Assembly: GCA_963765705.1 (NCBI GenBank)
Contig: CAVXXJ010000007.1
Span: 62,001-126,000, forward strand
Origin: Gaiellasilicea sp963765705
GTDB lineage: Bacteria; Actinomycetota; Thermoleophilia; Gaiellales; Gaiellaceae
Length of the DNA: 64,000 bases
Reading direction: 5' to 3'
The notes beneath the pieces are model-generated. The model was not told the DNA's origin. It saw only the letters and a list, made by a program, of their open reading frames with translations, and searched no databases. How positions within the stretch are numbered: the stretch's first letter is position 1; each line of letters starts with the position of its first letter. The position numbers and the translations under genes were made by a program. This document shows positions 35,102 to 44,656 of the stretch, one piece after another.

Positions 35102-35820
35102 GAGCCGCCGCGTCGCGATCGTCCCGGCCCGGAACGAGGAAGCGGCGGTCGCACGCGTCGTCGAGGAGCTCCGCGCCTTCGACCCCGACCTCGACGTGCT
35201 CGTGATCGACGACGGATCCGACTGACGCGACGGCCGAGACCGCGGCAGCCGCCGGCGCCGTGGTCGTCCGGCTCCCGTACAACCTGGGTATCGGCGGCGC
35301 CGTCCAGACGGGGTTCAAGTACGCGCTCGAGCACGGCTACGACACGGTGATCCGGTTGGACGGGGACGGCCAGCACGACCCGCAGGAGATCCCACAGCTG
35401 CTCGGACCGCTCGCTCGCGGCGAGGCCGACGTCGTCGTCGGCTCGCGGTTTGCCGACGGGCTCGGCGACTACCGGCCGCCCTTCGCGCGCCGGGCTGGGA
35501 TCCGCTGGTTCGCGCACCTCGTCTCGCTGCTGACGCGCCAGAAGCTGACCGACACGACCTCCGGCTTCCAGGCCGTCAACGCCAAGGCGATCCGGCTCTT
35601 CGCCGCCGACTACCCGCACGACTACCCGGAGGTGGAGGCGGCCGTGATGGTCGTCCGTCACAAGCTGCGCATCGTGGAGGTGCCGGCCAGGATGCGAGGC
35701 CGCGAGACGGGTGCGTCCTCGATCACCGCGGTTCGCTCGTTGTACTACGCGATCAAGGTGACGCTCGCGCTCTTCGTCGGCATCTTCCGGCGCAACGTCG
35801 TTCCGCTCGAGGAGGGATGA
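35094..35820 (+). CDS. Family 2 glycosyltransferase, GtrB-like (one frame break)
   Basis: Corrected length is about 241 residues. RRVAIVPARNEEAAVARVVEE opens a GT2 domain. The break lies at CC 35218-35219; removing one C turns a premature TGA into DDGSTDATAETAAAAG. After it come LPYNLGIGGAVQTGFKYAL, LDGDGQHDP (DXD) and DTTSGFQAVNAKAIRLF. These are marks of polyprenyl-phosphate glycosyltransferases. No strong membrane helix is present. It is followed by a DUF2304 gene, a common partner of this GT2 type. Confidence 0.82.
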
Positions 35821-35824
35821 GCCC

Positions 35825-36193
35825 ATGACCCCGCTGTACGTCTCGATCGTCGCCTCAGCCGCTTCGATCCTGCTGATCCTCGTCGTCCTCGAGTTGATCC
35901 GCAGCGGACGGTTGCGCGAACGCTATGCCCTGCTCTGGCTGGCGACCGGCACCGTCCTGCTCGTCCTGTCGGCGTGGCGTGGCGGCCTGAACACGATTGC
36001 AGGCTGGCTGGGGGTCACGAGCTATCCGCCGGCCGTGCTCTTCGCGGTCGCGACGCTCTTCATCCTCGCCGTGCTGCTGCACTACTCGACGGTGATCTCG
36101 AAGCTGGCCGACCAGAACGTGATCCTCGCGCAGCGACTTGCGCTGCTCGAGCAGCACGTCAACGACGACCACCCGGCGAAGGGCGCGTCATGA
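35825..36193 (+). CDS. DUF2304 family membrane protein
   Basis: A 122-residue protein with three hydrophobic helices (about 5-24, 38-52, 68-86). They are separated by the family phrase RYALLWLATGTVLLVLSAW and followed by a short coiled segment QRLALLEQHV. DUF2304 proteins regularly follow GtrB-like GT2 genes and are thought to help flip or present the polyprenyl-linked sugar. ATG 35825 has GAGGGATGAG upstream. The last six bases overlap the opposite GT-C gene. Confidence 0.82.
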   Translation: MTPLYVSIVASAASILLILVVLELIRSGRLRERYALLWLATGTVLLVLSAWRGGLNTIAGWLGVTSYPPAVLFAVATLFILAVLLHYSTVISKLADQNVILAQRLALLEQHVNDDHPAKGAS

Positions 36194-37795
36194 TCCGCGT
36201 CGAGTGGGCGGGCTGACGACGAAGACGTCGCCCCCGGTCGGGTCGTCGAGCCAGTTGGCTCCGACTCCGATGCGGTAGAGCGCACCCTCCGGAGCAGAGT
36301 CGTCTGTGAAGCGGTTCGCGCGCGTCGTGCCGAGCACGAGCATTTTCACGCTGCACTCCGCTGCGCCTCCGTGCCCCGCGCAGTCGAGCGGCTCCGGCGC
36401 GGCGCCGGTTCGGAAGACGCGGTAGAAGACGGAGGTCCGACCAGTGTCCCGGGCTTTCCAGGTCAGGGTGGTCGAAGTGCCCTCGACGGCGACGGTCGGT
36501 ACCAGCGCCCGGTCGACGGGCGTCAGGATCCCGTCGACGAGCACCGCGCGCTCGTCTGGTTCGATCGGCTGGGCGAACGCCACCAGGCCGATCGGCACGG
36601 CCGCGAGCAACGCCGCTCCGGCGACCAGGGCTTTCGCGCTGACCGATCCGGTGTACGCCTCCGCGCGAAAGCGGCGGAGCGCGGTCGGCACGAGCGTGGG
36701 AATGAACGCGAGCATGAGCAGGTACGCCGGAAACGCAGGCATCAGAAAGCGGAAGAAGCTACCGCTGTCGATGCTCGAGTCCGCGGCTGCGCCCTTGACG
36801 ATTGCGATCGCGAAGAACCAGCCGGCGAGCAGACCTGCCGCCGGCAGCGACCGTCGCGCGATCGCCAGGGTGCCGGCGAAGGGCACCCATTGCAGCAGCC
36901 GGGCGCTCCAGAACCACTCGCGCAGCCCGGCCATGTTCGCCTTGAATCGGTCCAGGTCGACGGTCTCGAGGTAGTGCTCGACGCTGAACGCGGCCAGCTG
37001 AGGGCCGGCGGCGAGACGGACCTCGTCGAGGGCGAACAAGGGAATCGAGCCCAATCCCCGCGACTTCCACAGCGCCAGAGCGATCAGCTCCGGAACGACC
37101 CCCGCCGTGAACAGGAGCGCCGCTCTCGGATGGCGCGCCAGGAGGAACGCCAGGCCGGGCCCGGCAACGAAGAGGACGTTCGCTGGCTTGAGGCCGATCG
37201 CGAAGCCCGTGAGGACGCCGGCGAGGATCGCATCGACCGGCGCACGGGTCGAGAGCGCGCGGAGCACGAACACAGCCGCTCCGAGCAAGCACACCATCGA
37301 GGGATAGTCCGCCAGGCCTGTCAGACCGAGTGCCTGGGGCAGAACCTGGTCGACGAACCGCTCGTGGTAGTCGTCCCGAAACAGCGTGATCGTGAGGTAC
37401 GGAAGGACGATCCAGAGCGCTGCGGCCCACAAGCCCGCGACCCACCCGGCGAGGTGCCGTGCGATCGAGTAGACGCAGGCGATCGCAGCGGGCGCCAGCA
37501 CGAGCATGTTGAACGCGATGATCGGCGGCATCGCGGACACGAAGTCGCGTCCGGTCACGAGCGTGATCGGTGTCAGGACTGACGGCCAGCCGTAGCCGAC
37601 ACGAGTCGGCGGCAGCTCTCCGTGCCCGAGGAGCCAGCCCGAGGTCGTGTACCAGATCTGGTCGCCGCCCTGGTACCAGACCCACCCGTTGTGCTGGACG
37701 GAGAGGGCGAACGCCGCCACACACGACCACTGAAGAAGAACGAGCGCCGGCAGGACGACGCGCGGGCGTGACAGCCAGTCGCTAAGCAGCGGCAT
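36188..37795 (-). CDS. Multi-membrane GT-C-like protein with C-terminal soluble domain
   Basis: A 535-residue protein with about ten helices. After helix one comes YQGGDQIWYTTSGWLLGHG (about 41-59), with the acidic GT-C site, then GYGWPSVLTPI. Residues 425-535 form an external beta-rich domain (VAVEGTSTTLTWKARDTGRTSV), possibly a glycan- or acceptor-binding module. It probably transfers a polyprenyl-linked sugar outside the cell. The ATG at 37795 overlaps the SDR gene upstream by 14 bases, so both lie in one operon. Confidence 0.72.
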   Translation of the reverse strand: MPLLSDWLSRPRVVLPALVLLQWSCVAAFALSVQHNGWVWYQGGDQIWYTTSGWLLGHGELPPTRVGYGWPSVLTPITLVTGRDFVSAMPPIIAFNMLVLAPAAIACVYSIARHLAGWVAGLWAAALWIVLPYLTITLFRDDYHERFVDQVLPQALGLTGLADYPSMVCLLGAAVFVLRALSTRAPVDAILAGVLTGFAIGLKPANVLFVAGPGLAFLLARHPRAALLFTAGVVPELIALALWKSRGLGSIPLFALDEVRLAAGPQLAAFSVEHYLETVDLDRFKANMAGLREWFWSARLLQWVPFAGTLAIARRSLPAAGLLAGWFFAIAIVKGAAADSSIDSGSFFRFLMPAFPAYLLMLAFIPTLVPTALRRFRAEAYTGSVSAKALVAGAALLAAVPIGLVAFAQPIEPDERAVLVDGILTPVDRALVPTVAVEGTSTTLTWKARDTGRTSVFYRVFRTGAAPEPLDCAGHGGAAECSVKMLVLGTTRANRFTDDSAPEGALYRIGVGANWLDDPTGGDVFVVSPPTRRGS

Positions 37796-38700
37796 GGACG
37801 TTTGCGCGATACCAGGCCACGGTGCGCTCGATTCCCTCGCGCAGCGGCGTGCGCGCGCGGAAGCCGAACAGCTCCTCCGCGCGGGAGGCGTCGAGCTGCC
37901 GGCGCGGCTGGCCGTTCGGCATCGACGTGTCCCAGACGATCTCCCCCTCGAACCCGGTCACGTCGGCGATCGTCTCCGCGAGCTCGCGGATCGAGGTCTC
38001 GACGCCGGTGCCGAGGTTGACCGGGTCGGCGCCGTCGTACCGCTCCGCGGCGAGCGCGAGCCCTTCGACGCAGTCGTCGACGAAGAGAAACTCCCGCGTC
38101 GGCGTGCCGTCGCCCCAGAGGACGACCTCGCCCTGCGACTCGATCATCTTCCGGATCAGATCGGGAATCACGTGGGCATTCGTCGGATGGAAGTGGTCGC
38201 GCGGGCCGTAGAGGTTCGCCGGCAGGAGGTAGATCGCGTTGACGCCGTACTGGGCCCGGTACGCCTGGCCGCCGACGAGCAGCGCCTTCTTCGCGACGCC
38301 GTAGGGAGCGTTCGTCTCCTCCGGGTAGCCCTCCCAGAGATCGTCTTCGCGAAACGGGATCGGGCTGAGCTTCGGGTAGGCGCAGACCGTCCCGGCGACG
38401 ACGAGCTTGCCGACCTCGTGCAGGCGGCTCTGTTCGAGCACGTGCGCGCCCATGACGAGGTTCGCGTACCAGTACCGGCCGGGGTTCGCGCGGTTCGCGC
38501 CGATGCCGCCGACCTCCGCCGCGAGGTGGAAGACCAGCTCGGGGCGCGCGTCCTCGAAGAGCCGTCCCGCGGCCTCCATCGACGTCAGGTCGTAGTCTCT
38601 GGCGCCTGGCCGCAAAGACGTCGTGACCGTCGGCTTCGAGCCGTTCGACGAGGTGGGAGCCGAGGAAGCCGCCGCCGCCCGTAACGAGTACCCGTGCCAC
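37782..38700 (-). CDS. GDP-L-fucose-synthase-like SDR (one frame break)
   Basis: Corrected length is 305 residues. VLVTGGGGFLGSHLVERL (4-21) binds the cofactor. VVAGTVCAYPKLSPIPF carries the S/T-C-YPK phrase typical of GDP-fucose synthase (WcaG/fcl), and NAPYGVAKKALLV holds the Tyr and Lys. Fucose synthases epimerise and reduce GDP-4-keto-6-deoxymannose. The dehydratase-like gene at 39581-40723 on the same strand could supply that substrate. The frame changes at plus-strand GG 38601-38602; dropping one base joins AARR to DYDLTSM. It has its own leaderless -10 element. Confidence 0.8.
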
Positions 38701-38706
38701 CCGGCT

Positions 38707-38712
38707 AGCGTA
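38707..38712 (-). promoter_or_regulatory. -10 element (TACGCT) for start at 38700
   Basis: Minus-strand TACGCT lies six bases before GTG 38700, in the 17-base gap after the methyltransferase gene. Confidence 0.5.
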
Positions 38713-38717
38713 GTGCG

Positions 38718-39584
38718 TCAGTCAAGCAGCCCGGTGCTGTAGGCGTCGTAGGTCGTCGCGAGGGCGTCGCGAAAGCGTCGCGGCGACGGGCCGAGGGCGG
38801 CGTTCACGCGTCGCGCGAGCGGAACGGGCAGCGGGCCGACTCGCTTGGGCAGCAGCGCGTAGCTCGCCGGCTCGACCCTGGTCGACCCGGCCTTCGCGGC
38901 GAGGCCGCTTTCCCGAAGCAGCGCGTCCACTTCCTCCCGCGTCCAGAACTTCATGAAGTTCGGAGCACGGAAGCGGTGCGGCTTGAGGCGGGAGTGGAGG
39001 CTCGCAGGGTTGCGCGCGTTCGGGAACGAGACGTCGAAGACGAAGTGGCCGCCCGGCTTGAGCGTCCGCGCGATCTCTGCGACCGCCCGCGCCACGAAGC
39101 CCTTGCCCATGTGCAGGAAGACCGCGCTCGAGAGCGCGATGTCGACCGAGTCGTCCTCGAGCGGCAGGGAATCCGCGGATACGCAGATCGGGTACAGGCT
39201 CGCCTGCGGGTTGCGGCCGAACCGCTCGTCGTACCCAACGAGCTCGCGGAGCATGTTCTCGGCGATGTCGACCGCGTAGTAGCTCGACCAGGTCGTGCCG
39301 CGCGCGTTGGCGAGGTAGAGCGGGATGCGGCCGTAGCCCGCGCCGATCTCGAGCACGGACTCGAAGTGCTGCCCTTCCGGGAGGCGGTTCCAGAGGGGCG
39401 ACGTCTTTGCTGTGAGCGCGGTCAGGTCGACCGGGCCGGACGACCCGCCGGCGATCGCGGAGCGAACGTGGTCCTCGGCCGCCTCGTCCTCCCAGCGACG
39501 GCGGTAATCGGAGGCTCCGTCGTCTCCCTGCCGGTGCAGGATGCCGTCGTGGTCGACGAGCTCGTCGCGTCGGAGGGTCGTCAC
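38718..39584 (-). CDS. Class I SAM-dependent methyltransferase
   Basis: A 288-residue protein. VLEIGAGYGRIPLYLA (about 75-90) is motif I, YYAVDIAENM the acidic loop, DDSVDIALSSAVFLHMG motif II, and TLKPGGHFVFDVSFPNA motif III. An N-terminal helical section (about 1-60) probably covers the active site. The substrate is unknown, most likely a sugar of the glycan. GTG 39584 is chosen because it overlaps the dehydratase stop by four bases (GTGA); the open frame further upstream is inside that gene. Confidence 0.83.
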   Translation of the reverse strand: MTTLRRDELVDHDGILHRQGDDGASDYRRRWEDEAAEDHVRSAIAGGSSGPVDLTALTAKTSPLWNRLPEGQHFESVLEIGAGYGRIPLYLANARGTTWSSYYAVDIAENMLRELVGYDERFGRNPQASLYPICVSADSLPLEDDSVDIALSSAVFLHMGKGFVARAVAEIARTLKPGGHFVFDVSFPNARNPASLHSRLKPHRFRAPNFMKFWTREEVDALLRESGLAAKAGSTRVEPASYALLPKRVGPLPVPLARRVNAALGPSPRRFRDALATTYDAYSTGLLD

Positions 39585-40723
39585 ACCGCGCGGGCGCGCT
39601 CGTCGGCGGTGAGCCAATCGACACGGCCGATCCAGCGCTCGCGGTTCTCCGCGTACCAGGCGATCGTCTGCAGGACGCCTTCCTCCCAGGACACGAGCGG
39701 CTTCCAGCCCGTCTCGCCGTGCAGCTTCTCGTAGCCGACGCGCAGCGCCATCACGTCGGTGGCGCCGGGCCGGAGCCGGGCGGGCGTCGTCACGATCTCG
39801 CGGTCGTCGGCCCAGAAACCGTGCTCACGGCCGACGCGGAGGATCAGGTCGGACCAGTCGGCCATCGAGATGTTCTCGCCCTGCCCGTAGACGTAGACGT
39901 CGCCCGCAACTCCGTGCGCCGCGACGGTGAGGTGGCCGCGAACGCCGTCGGTGCAGAAGCAGAAGTCGCGCAGGGGCTCGAGCGCCCCGAGCTCGACCTG
40001 CGGGCGCGTCAGGGCCTGGGTGATGATCGTGCCGGTGACGTAGCGCGGGTTCTGCCGCGGGCCGTAGTTGTTGAACATGCGCGTGACGACGCCCGGAACG
40101 CCGAAGGCGTCGTGGTAGTTCATCGTCAGGAAGTCCGCTGCCACCTTTGCGGTCGCGTAGATCGACTTCGGGTTGATCGGCGAGCGCTCGTGCAGGATCA
40201 GGCTGCCCGCGTCGTCGAAGTCGTGGTGGTGAGCGACGGACTCGTTCACGTTGCCGTACTCCTCCGACGTGCCGGCGGTGTCGAACTTCTCCAGCTCGAG
40301 CCCCCAGTCGACAATCGACTGGAGCAGGTTGAGCGTCCCGATCGTGTTCGCCATCACCGTCTCGTAGGGCCGGTGCCACGACTCTCCGACGTGCGCCTGC
40401 GCGCCGAGGTGGAAGACGTAGGGCTTGTCGGAGACCGTGTCGCGCAGCTCCTTGACGAGGTAGTCGATCGACGTCTTGTCGGTGAGGTCGGCGAAGTGCA
40501 CCTTGAGGCGGCCGCGGAGGTGGCCGATGTTGTTCACCGCGCCGCTCGAGGTCGCGCGGACGAAGGCGTGCACGTTCGCGCCGAGCTCGACGAGGGCGTC
40601 CGTGAGGTGCGAGCCCATGAAGCCGTCCGCGCCCGTCACGAGCACGGTCCGGCCGCCGTAGACGTCGCCGAAGTCGCGGGCGAGCGCGTCGAGGTCCGAC
40701 GTCGTCCAGATCGAGTCGCTCAT
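39581..40723 (-). CDS. NDP-sugar 4,6-dehydratase-like SDR (GDP-mannose dehydratase group)
   Basis: A 380-residue extended SDR. VLVTGADGFMGSHLTDAL (about 27-44) binds NAD. TAGTSEEYG (about 148-156) holds the active-site Thr/Ser and Glu, and PKSIYATAKVAADF gives the Tyr/Lys pair. Residues 250-290 (PLRDFCFCTDGVRGHL) and the C-terminal LRPGATDVMALRVGYEKL match sugar dehydratases. Together with the neighbouring fucose-synthase-like SDR it could make a 6-deoxyhexose; this pairing is inference. ATG 40723 has an in-frame open stretch upstream with no better start. Its stop overlaps the methyltransferase start. Confidence 0.82.
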   Translation of the reverse strand: MSDSIWTTSDLDALARDFGDVYGGRTVLVTGADGFMGSHLTDALVELGANVHAFVRATSSGAVNNIGHLRGRLKVHFADLTDKTSIDYLVKELRDTVSDKPYVFHLGAQAHVGESWHRPYETVMANTIGTLNLLQSIVDWGLELEKFDTAGTSEEYGNVNESVAHHHDFDDAGSLILHERSPINPKSIYATAKVAADFLTMNYHDAFGVPGVVTRMFNNYGPRQNPRYVTGTIITQALTRPQVELGALEPLRDFCFCTDGVRGHLTVAAHGVAGDVYVYGQGENISMADWSDLILRVGREHGFWADDREIVTTPARLRPGATDVMALRVGYEKLHGETGWKPLVSWEEGVLQTIAWYAENRERWIGRVDWLTADERARAV

Positions 40724-40732
40724 TCGGCGCCA

Positions 40733-40749
40733 AGGGTATCGGGTAGGGT
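40733..40749. promoter_or_regulatory. Divergent -10 boxes (TACCCT minus, TAGGGT plus)
   Basis: Minus TACCCT (40733-40738) lies nine bases before ATG 40723. Plus TAGGGT (40744-40749) lies twelve bases before ATG 40762. The spacings are looser than the leaderless set, giving leaders of a few bases. Confidence 0.35.
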
Positions 40750-40761
40750 CGCCCGCGGAGC

Positions 40762-41604
40762 ATGCGACCCAAGCTCGCCACACTGTCCTTGCTCGAGCGG
40801 ATCGCAGGTCTGGCACGCCGGCTAGGGCTCGGTCTTCTCGTCGACAGGCTGGCGCCGCTGGTGGCGCGTCCGTTCGAGCGCTTCGAGCTCGAAGTCGACG
40901 GCGTCCGGCTCGCCGGGACCGAGCTCGCGCACCTGCACTACGTCCGTGAGCTGATGGAGGACGGCCGGGAGCATACGTTCGTGCGGTTACTGGCGGAGGC
41001 GATCCCGGCGGGCGGCACCGTGCTCGAGGGCGGGGCTCACCTCGGCTTCGTCACCGTGCACGCGGCGCGGGCCGCCGGCCCGGGGGGACGAGTGATCACC
41101 TTCGAGGCGAATCCGACCGTGCTCGATGTGCTCCGCCAGAACCTGGCCGCAAACGGCGTTGCGGATCGTGTCGAGGTCGTGCCGAAAGCGCTCGGCGAAG
41201 GTGCCGGCCGGACGCGCTTCTACGTCAGCGGCGGCGGCGAGATGAGCAGCCTCTTCACGCCGGCGGTGGCGTCCGTGCCGGTCGAGGTGGAGATCGTGCG
41301 GGCCGACGAGGTCGTCTCCGCGCCCGTGGACGTGGTCAAGCTCGACATCGAGGGCGGCGAGCTTGGGGCGCTGCGCGGGATGCAGAGCCTGCTCGACGCA
41401 CCCCGGCCGCCGCACGCGCTCTTCCTCGAGTGCAATCCCGAGCTGCTGGCGCGCGCGGGCACGAGCGCCGAGGATCTCCTCGCGTGGCTTGCCGCCCACG
41501 GCTACGAGGTCGAGTGGATCGACGAGCCGCGTGGCCGAACCGCTCCGCTGACCGAGCCGTGGACCGAGGCCTACGTCAATCTCCGCTGCATGCGCGTGGC
41601 GTGA
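40762..41604 (+). CDS. FkbM family methyltransferase
   Basis: A 280-residue protein with the FkbM domain. VLEGGAHLGFVTVHAA (about 90-105) is motif I, VITFEANPTVLDVLRQNLAANG (about 112-133) the SAM loop with the family-typical E-x-N-P, and VVKLDIEGGELGALRGM (about 192-208) the motif around the conserved D-I-E-G. These enzymes O-methylate sugars and other small acceptors, often in polysaccharide loci. It forms a coupled pair with the next methyltransferase through a GTGA overlap. Confidence 0.9.
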   Translation: MRPKLATLSLLERIAGLARRLGLGLLVDRLAPLVARPFERFELEVDGVRLAGTELAHLHYVRELMEDGREHTFVRLLAEAIPAGGTVLEGGAHLGFVTVHAARAAGPGGRVITFEANPTVLDVLRQNLAANGVADRVEVVPKALGEGAGRTRFYVSGGGEMSSLFTPAVASVPVEVEIVRADEVVSAPVDVVKLDIEGGELGALRGMQSLLDAPRPPHALFLECNPELLARAGTSAEDLLAWLAAHGYEVEWIDEPRGRTAPLTEPWTEAYVNLRCMRVA

Positions 41605-42224
41605 AGCCGGAGGGGTATTTCTCGAGCGACCGCGCCGAGCTCGTCCGGCGGCTACCGACTCCGGTCGGCAGCGTGCTCGATGTCGGGTGCGGCGAGGGGC
41701 GGACGGCGGACGCGCTGCGCCGAGCCGGTGCGACTCGGATCGTCGGCATCGAGCTCGAGCAAGCCGCGGCCGCGGCGGCGGCCGAGAGCTACGACGAGGT
41801 GCGGCACGGGCCGGTGGAGTCCGAAGTCGACACGATCGGCGGGCCCTTCGACACGATCCTTCTCTACGACGTCCTCGAGCACCTCGTCGACCCGTGGGAG
41901 GTGCTGCGCAAGCTGCACCAAGTCGCCGCCGCCGGCGCCAGGGTGCACGTCTCGATCCCGAACGCGAGGCACTGGACGCTCCTGCGCGACCTGGCCCTCC
42001 GCGGGACCTTCGGCTACACGCCCGCCGAGCACCGGGATGTGACCCACCTTCGCTGGTTCACGCGGCGGGATCTCGCCGAGCTGCTCGAGTCGACGGGCTG
42101 GGCCGTCGACGGAGTCGACTTCGGCGCGCTGCGGCCGGTCTCCAGGCTCGCCGCGCGACTCACCCGGAATCTGAGCGCCGAGCTCCTGGCGTATCAGCTC
42201 TCGGCGCTCGCGCGTCGTCGTTGA
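41601..42224 (+). CDS. Class I SAM-dependent methyltransferase
   Basis: A 207-residue protein: SVLDVGCGEGRTADALR (about 24-40), IVGIELEQAA, and FDTILLYDVLEHLVDPWEVL (about 84-103), followed by ARVHVSIPNARHWTLLRDL. The IPN motif and the overall layout match glycan-cluster methyltransferases (Methyltransf_23 group). The GTG at 41601 overlaps the FkbM stop. Its 3' end runs 65 bases into the tail of the opposite-strand GT2 gene. Confidence 0.85.
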   Translation: MKPEGYFSSDRAELVRRLPTPVGSVLDVGCGEGRTADALRRAGATRIVGIELEQAAAAAAAESYDEVRHGPVESEVDTIGGPFDTILLYDVLEHLVDPWEVLRKLHQVAAAGARVHVSIPNARHWTLLRDLALRGTFGYTPAEHRDVTHLRWFTRRDLAELLESTGWAVDGVDFGALRPVSRLAARLTRNLSAELLAYQLSALARRR

Positions 42225-43183
42225 AGTGCGCCGGCAGTCCGCCCGTCAGGCGGAGCCGCAGCTGATGAGCCTGGCGTCCGAGCGCGTCGGCGAAGCCGAC
42301 GGTCGCGAGCTCGAGCGGGGCGGGGCCGTCGGCCGAACGCAGGCCGCGCGCGCGGGCGCGGAGCCGTTCGCGGATCGGCGCCGCTTCGCGCCGCAGCAGC
42401 AGGTGCACGCCGAGCACCGGCCAGTCGAGCGCGGCGATCTGCGCCTGCCGGAGCGGACTCCGGCCGACCCGGTACTTCGCGAGCACGTAGCCGCGACCGA
42501 AGGCCTCCAGACGGCGCGCTGCGGGCGTCGCCGCCCCGACGGTCTGCCCGTGCTCGTGCAGCGCTCGCGCGCCCGCTGCCAGGACGCAGCGCCAGCCTGC
42601 GCGGCGGAAGCGCAGCGCGAGCTCCACGTCCTCCCAGTAGGCGAAGAGCGCCTCGTCGAAGCCGCGCAGCTCCTGGAAGGGACGCAATCTGTAGGCCGCC
42701 GCTCCGCCGCAGGGCCCGACCGGGTCAGCCGCGTTGTCGAGCTCTGCGACCGGGCGGTTCCAGAGGTAGTCCCAGGAACCGAGCGTCGTATCCAGCTCGA
42801 TCCCGGCCGAGTCGACGAGCTCCGGGGCCGATGCCTGGAGCAGGACGCCTGCGACCATGCCGACGCTCTCGTCGGCGAACGGCGCCGTGATCCGTTCCAG
42901 GAACTCGCGGCTCGCAGACGACGTCGTTGTTGACGAGCACGAGGAGATCCCCGTCCAGCCCCAGCGCTGCACGGTTGATCGCGGCGCCGAAGCCGAGGTT
43001 CCGGTCGTTGCAAACGAGGCGCACGTCCGGGTGGTGCTGCGCGACCGCCTCCGCGGTACCGTCCGACGAAGCGTTGTCTACAACGACAACAGATGCGGGC
43101 GCGGTCTGTCCGGCAAGGCTCTCGAGTGTCCGCAACAGCCGCTCGCGGCCGTCGAGTGTCGGGATGACGACCCACGTCTTCAC
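42160..43183 (-). CDS. Family 2 glycosyltransferase, rhamnosyltransferase-like (one frame break)
   Basis: Corrected length is about 340 residues. TWVVIPTLDGRERLL starts the GT2 fold, VVVDNASSDGTAEAV the nucleotide loop, and LVNNDVV is the DXD-type metal site. After the break come GGAAAYRLRPFQELRGFDE and YWEDVELALRFRRAGW, with the catalytic ED. The break is at plus-strand GG 42909-42910; removing one base gives CEREFLERI. Enzymes with this pattern add rhamnose or related sugars. GTG 43183 is only 15 bases from the divergent flippase start. Confidence 0.84.
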
Positions 43184-43198
43184 TACGGTTGACCCTAC
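43184..43198. promoter_or_regulatory. 15-base divergent intergenic region with crossed -10 boxes
   Basis: Plus-strand TACGGT (43184-43189) lies nine bases before GTG 43199. Minus-strand TAGGGT (43192-43197) lies eight bases before GTG 43183. Each box sits beside the other gene's start codon, so the two polymerases would collide. Confidence 0.4.
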
Positions 43199-44656
43199 GT
43201 GACCGTCGACGGACAGACCGACGTCCTCAGGACGGCCGAGGCGGGGGGCAAGGTGATCCGCGGCGGCGCCCTGCGCGGCGCCGGCTACGCGGCCGGGATC
43301 CTGTTCGGGGCGGGTACGTCGGTCCTGCTGCTCCGCCATCTCGGTGTCGAGGACTTCGGCCGCTACGGGATCGTCATCGCGTTGCTCGGGATCGTCTCGG
43401 CCGTGACCGACGCGGGCCTGACCGCGGTCGGCAGCCGTGAGCTCGCGATCCTGCCGGCGGCGGAGCGCCCGGCGCTGCTCCGGAACCTCGTCGGGCTGCG
43501 GATCGCGCTGACGCTCGCGGGCGTCGCGGCGGCCACCGGCTTCGCGGCGCTTGCGGGCTACCCGGGAGTCGTAGTCGCCGGCACGGCGATCGCGGGTCTG
43601 GGCATCCTGCTTCTGAACACCCAGTCGACGCTGATGATGCCGCTGTCGATCGAGCTGCGGATGGGCGCGATCACGCTGCTCGAGACGCTGCGGCATGCGC
43701 TCACGCTCGTCGGGGTCGCCGTGCTCGTCCTTGCGGGCGCCTCGCTGCTCCCCTTCTTCGGCGTCCAGATCGCCGTCGGGGTGGCGGTGCTCCTCCTGAC
43801 GCCGCTCTTCGTCGTCGGCGTCGTCGGGATGCGGCCGGCGATCGACCGCGGCGCGGCGAGGGCGCTGCTGCGCGAGTCGCTGCCGCTCGCCGCCGCCCTC
43901 GCGATGAACGTCGTCTATCTGCGCCTGCTGGTGATCCTCGTCTCCGTTCAGACCGATGAGTTCGAGACCGGGCTCTTCGCGACGTCCTTCCGCATCTTCG
44001 AGATCCTGCTCGGGATCCCGACGCTCGTGCTCGCCGTGGCTCTGCCACTGCTCGCCGTCGCGGGTGCCGAAGACCGCCGGCGGCTCCGCTACGCCCTGCA
44101 GCAGATGACCGAGGCGGCTGTCGCCGTCTCGCTCCTGCTCGTGCTCGTCACCCTCGTGCTCGCCGAGCCGGCGATCGTGCTGCTCGGGGACGAGCAGTAT
44201 CGGGATGCGGCGCCGATCCTCCAGGTGCAGGCCTTCGCGCTGCTCGGGATCTTCCTCAGCCAGGTCTGGACGCTGGGGCTCATCTCACTGCGGCGGCAGC
44301 GCGACGTCGCGGTGGCGAACGGGATCGTGCTGGCCCTCGTGCTCGTCGTCGGAGCCGTGCTCGTTCGGATGTACGACGGGATTGGAGGCGCGGCCGCGGC
44401 CGTCAGCACCGAGGCGGTGCTCGCGGTGCTCATCTTCTGGTTCCTCGCCCGGGCGGATCGCGACGTCCGACCCCGGCTCGGGTTCCTGCCACGTCCGCTC
44501 GTCGCCGCCGCGGCCGGGGCGCTCGTCACGCTGCTGCCGCTGAGCCCTTGGCTCGTCGCGCCGCTGGCCGCCACCGTGTTCATCGCGGTCGGCTTCGCCG
44601 TCCGGGCCGTGCCGCCGGAGATCGTGCCGGCGCTGCGCGGGCGGGATCCCCAATGA
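43199..44656 (+). CDS. Wzx-like polysaccharide flippase (MOP superfamily)
   Basis: A 485-residue protein with 12-14 helices. VIRGGALRGAGYAAGILFGAGTS, LGVEDFGRYGIVIALLGIVSAVTDAGLTAVGSREL and a central ESLPLAAALAMNVVYLRL match O-unit flippases. It is the second flippase in the window, different in sequence from that at 20308, which suggests a second exported unit. It heads a plus-strand operon with GT4 and methyltransferase genes and is coupled to the GT4 by an ATGA overlap. Confidence 0.87.
   Translation: MTVDGQTDVLRTAEAGGKVIRGGALRGAGYAAGILFGAGTSVLLLRHLGVEDFGRYGIVIALLGIVSAVTDAGLTAVGSRELAILPAAERPALLRNLVGLRIALTLAGVAAATGFAALAGYPGVVVAGTAIAGLGILLLNTQSTLMMPLSIELRMGAITLLETLRHALTLVGVAVLVLAGASLLPFFGVQIAVGVAVLLLTPLFVVGVVGMRPAIDRGAARALLRESLPLAAALAMNVVYLRLLVILVSVQTDEFETGLFATSFRIFEILLGIPTLVLAVALPLLAVAGAEDRRRLRYALQQMTEAAVAVSLLLVLVTLVLAEPAIVLLGDEQYRDAAPILQVQAFALLGIFLSQVWTLGLISLRRQRDVAVANGIVLALVLVVGAVLVRMYDGIGGAAAAVSTEAVLAVLIFWFLARADRDVRPRLGFLPRPLVAAAAGALVTLLPLSPWLVAPLAATVFIAVGFAVRAVPPEIVPALRGRDPQ

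Noticed and set aside
40198..40816. Earlier start of the dehydratase-like gene at 40816
   Set aside because: The upstream extension is basic and unrelated to SDR N termini and would run through the divergent promoter and into the start of the FkbM gene; ATG 40723 fits the family.
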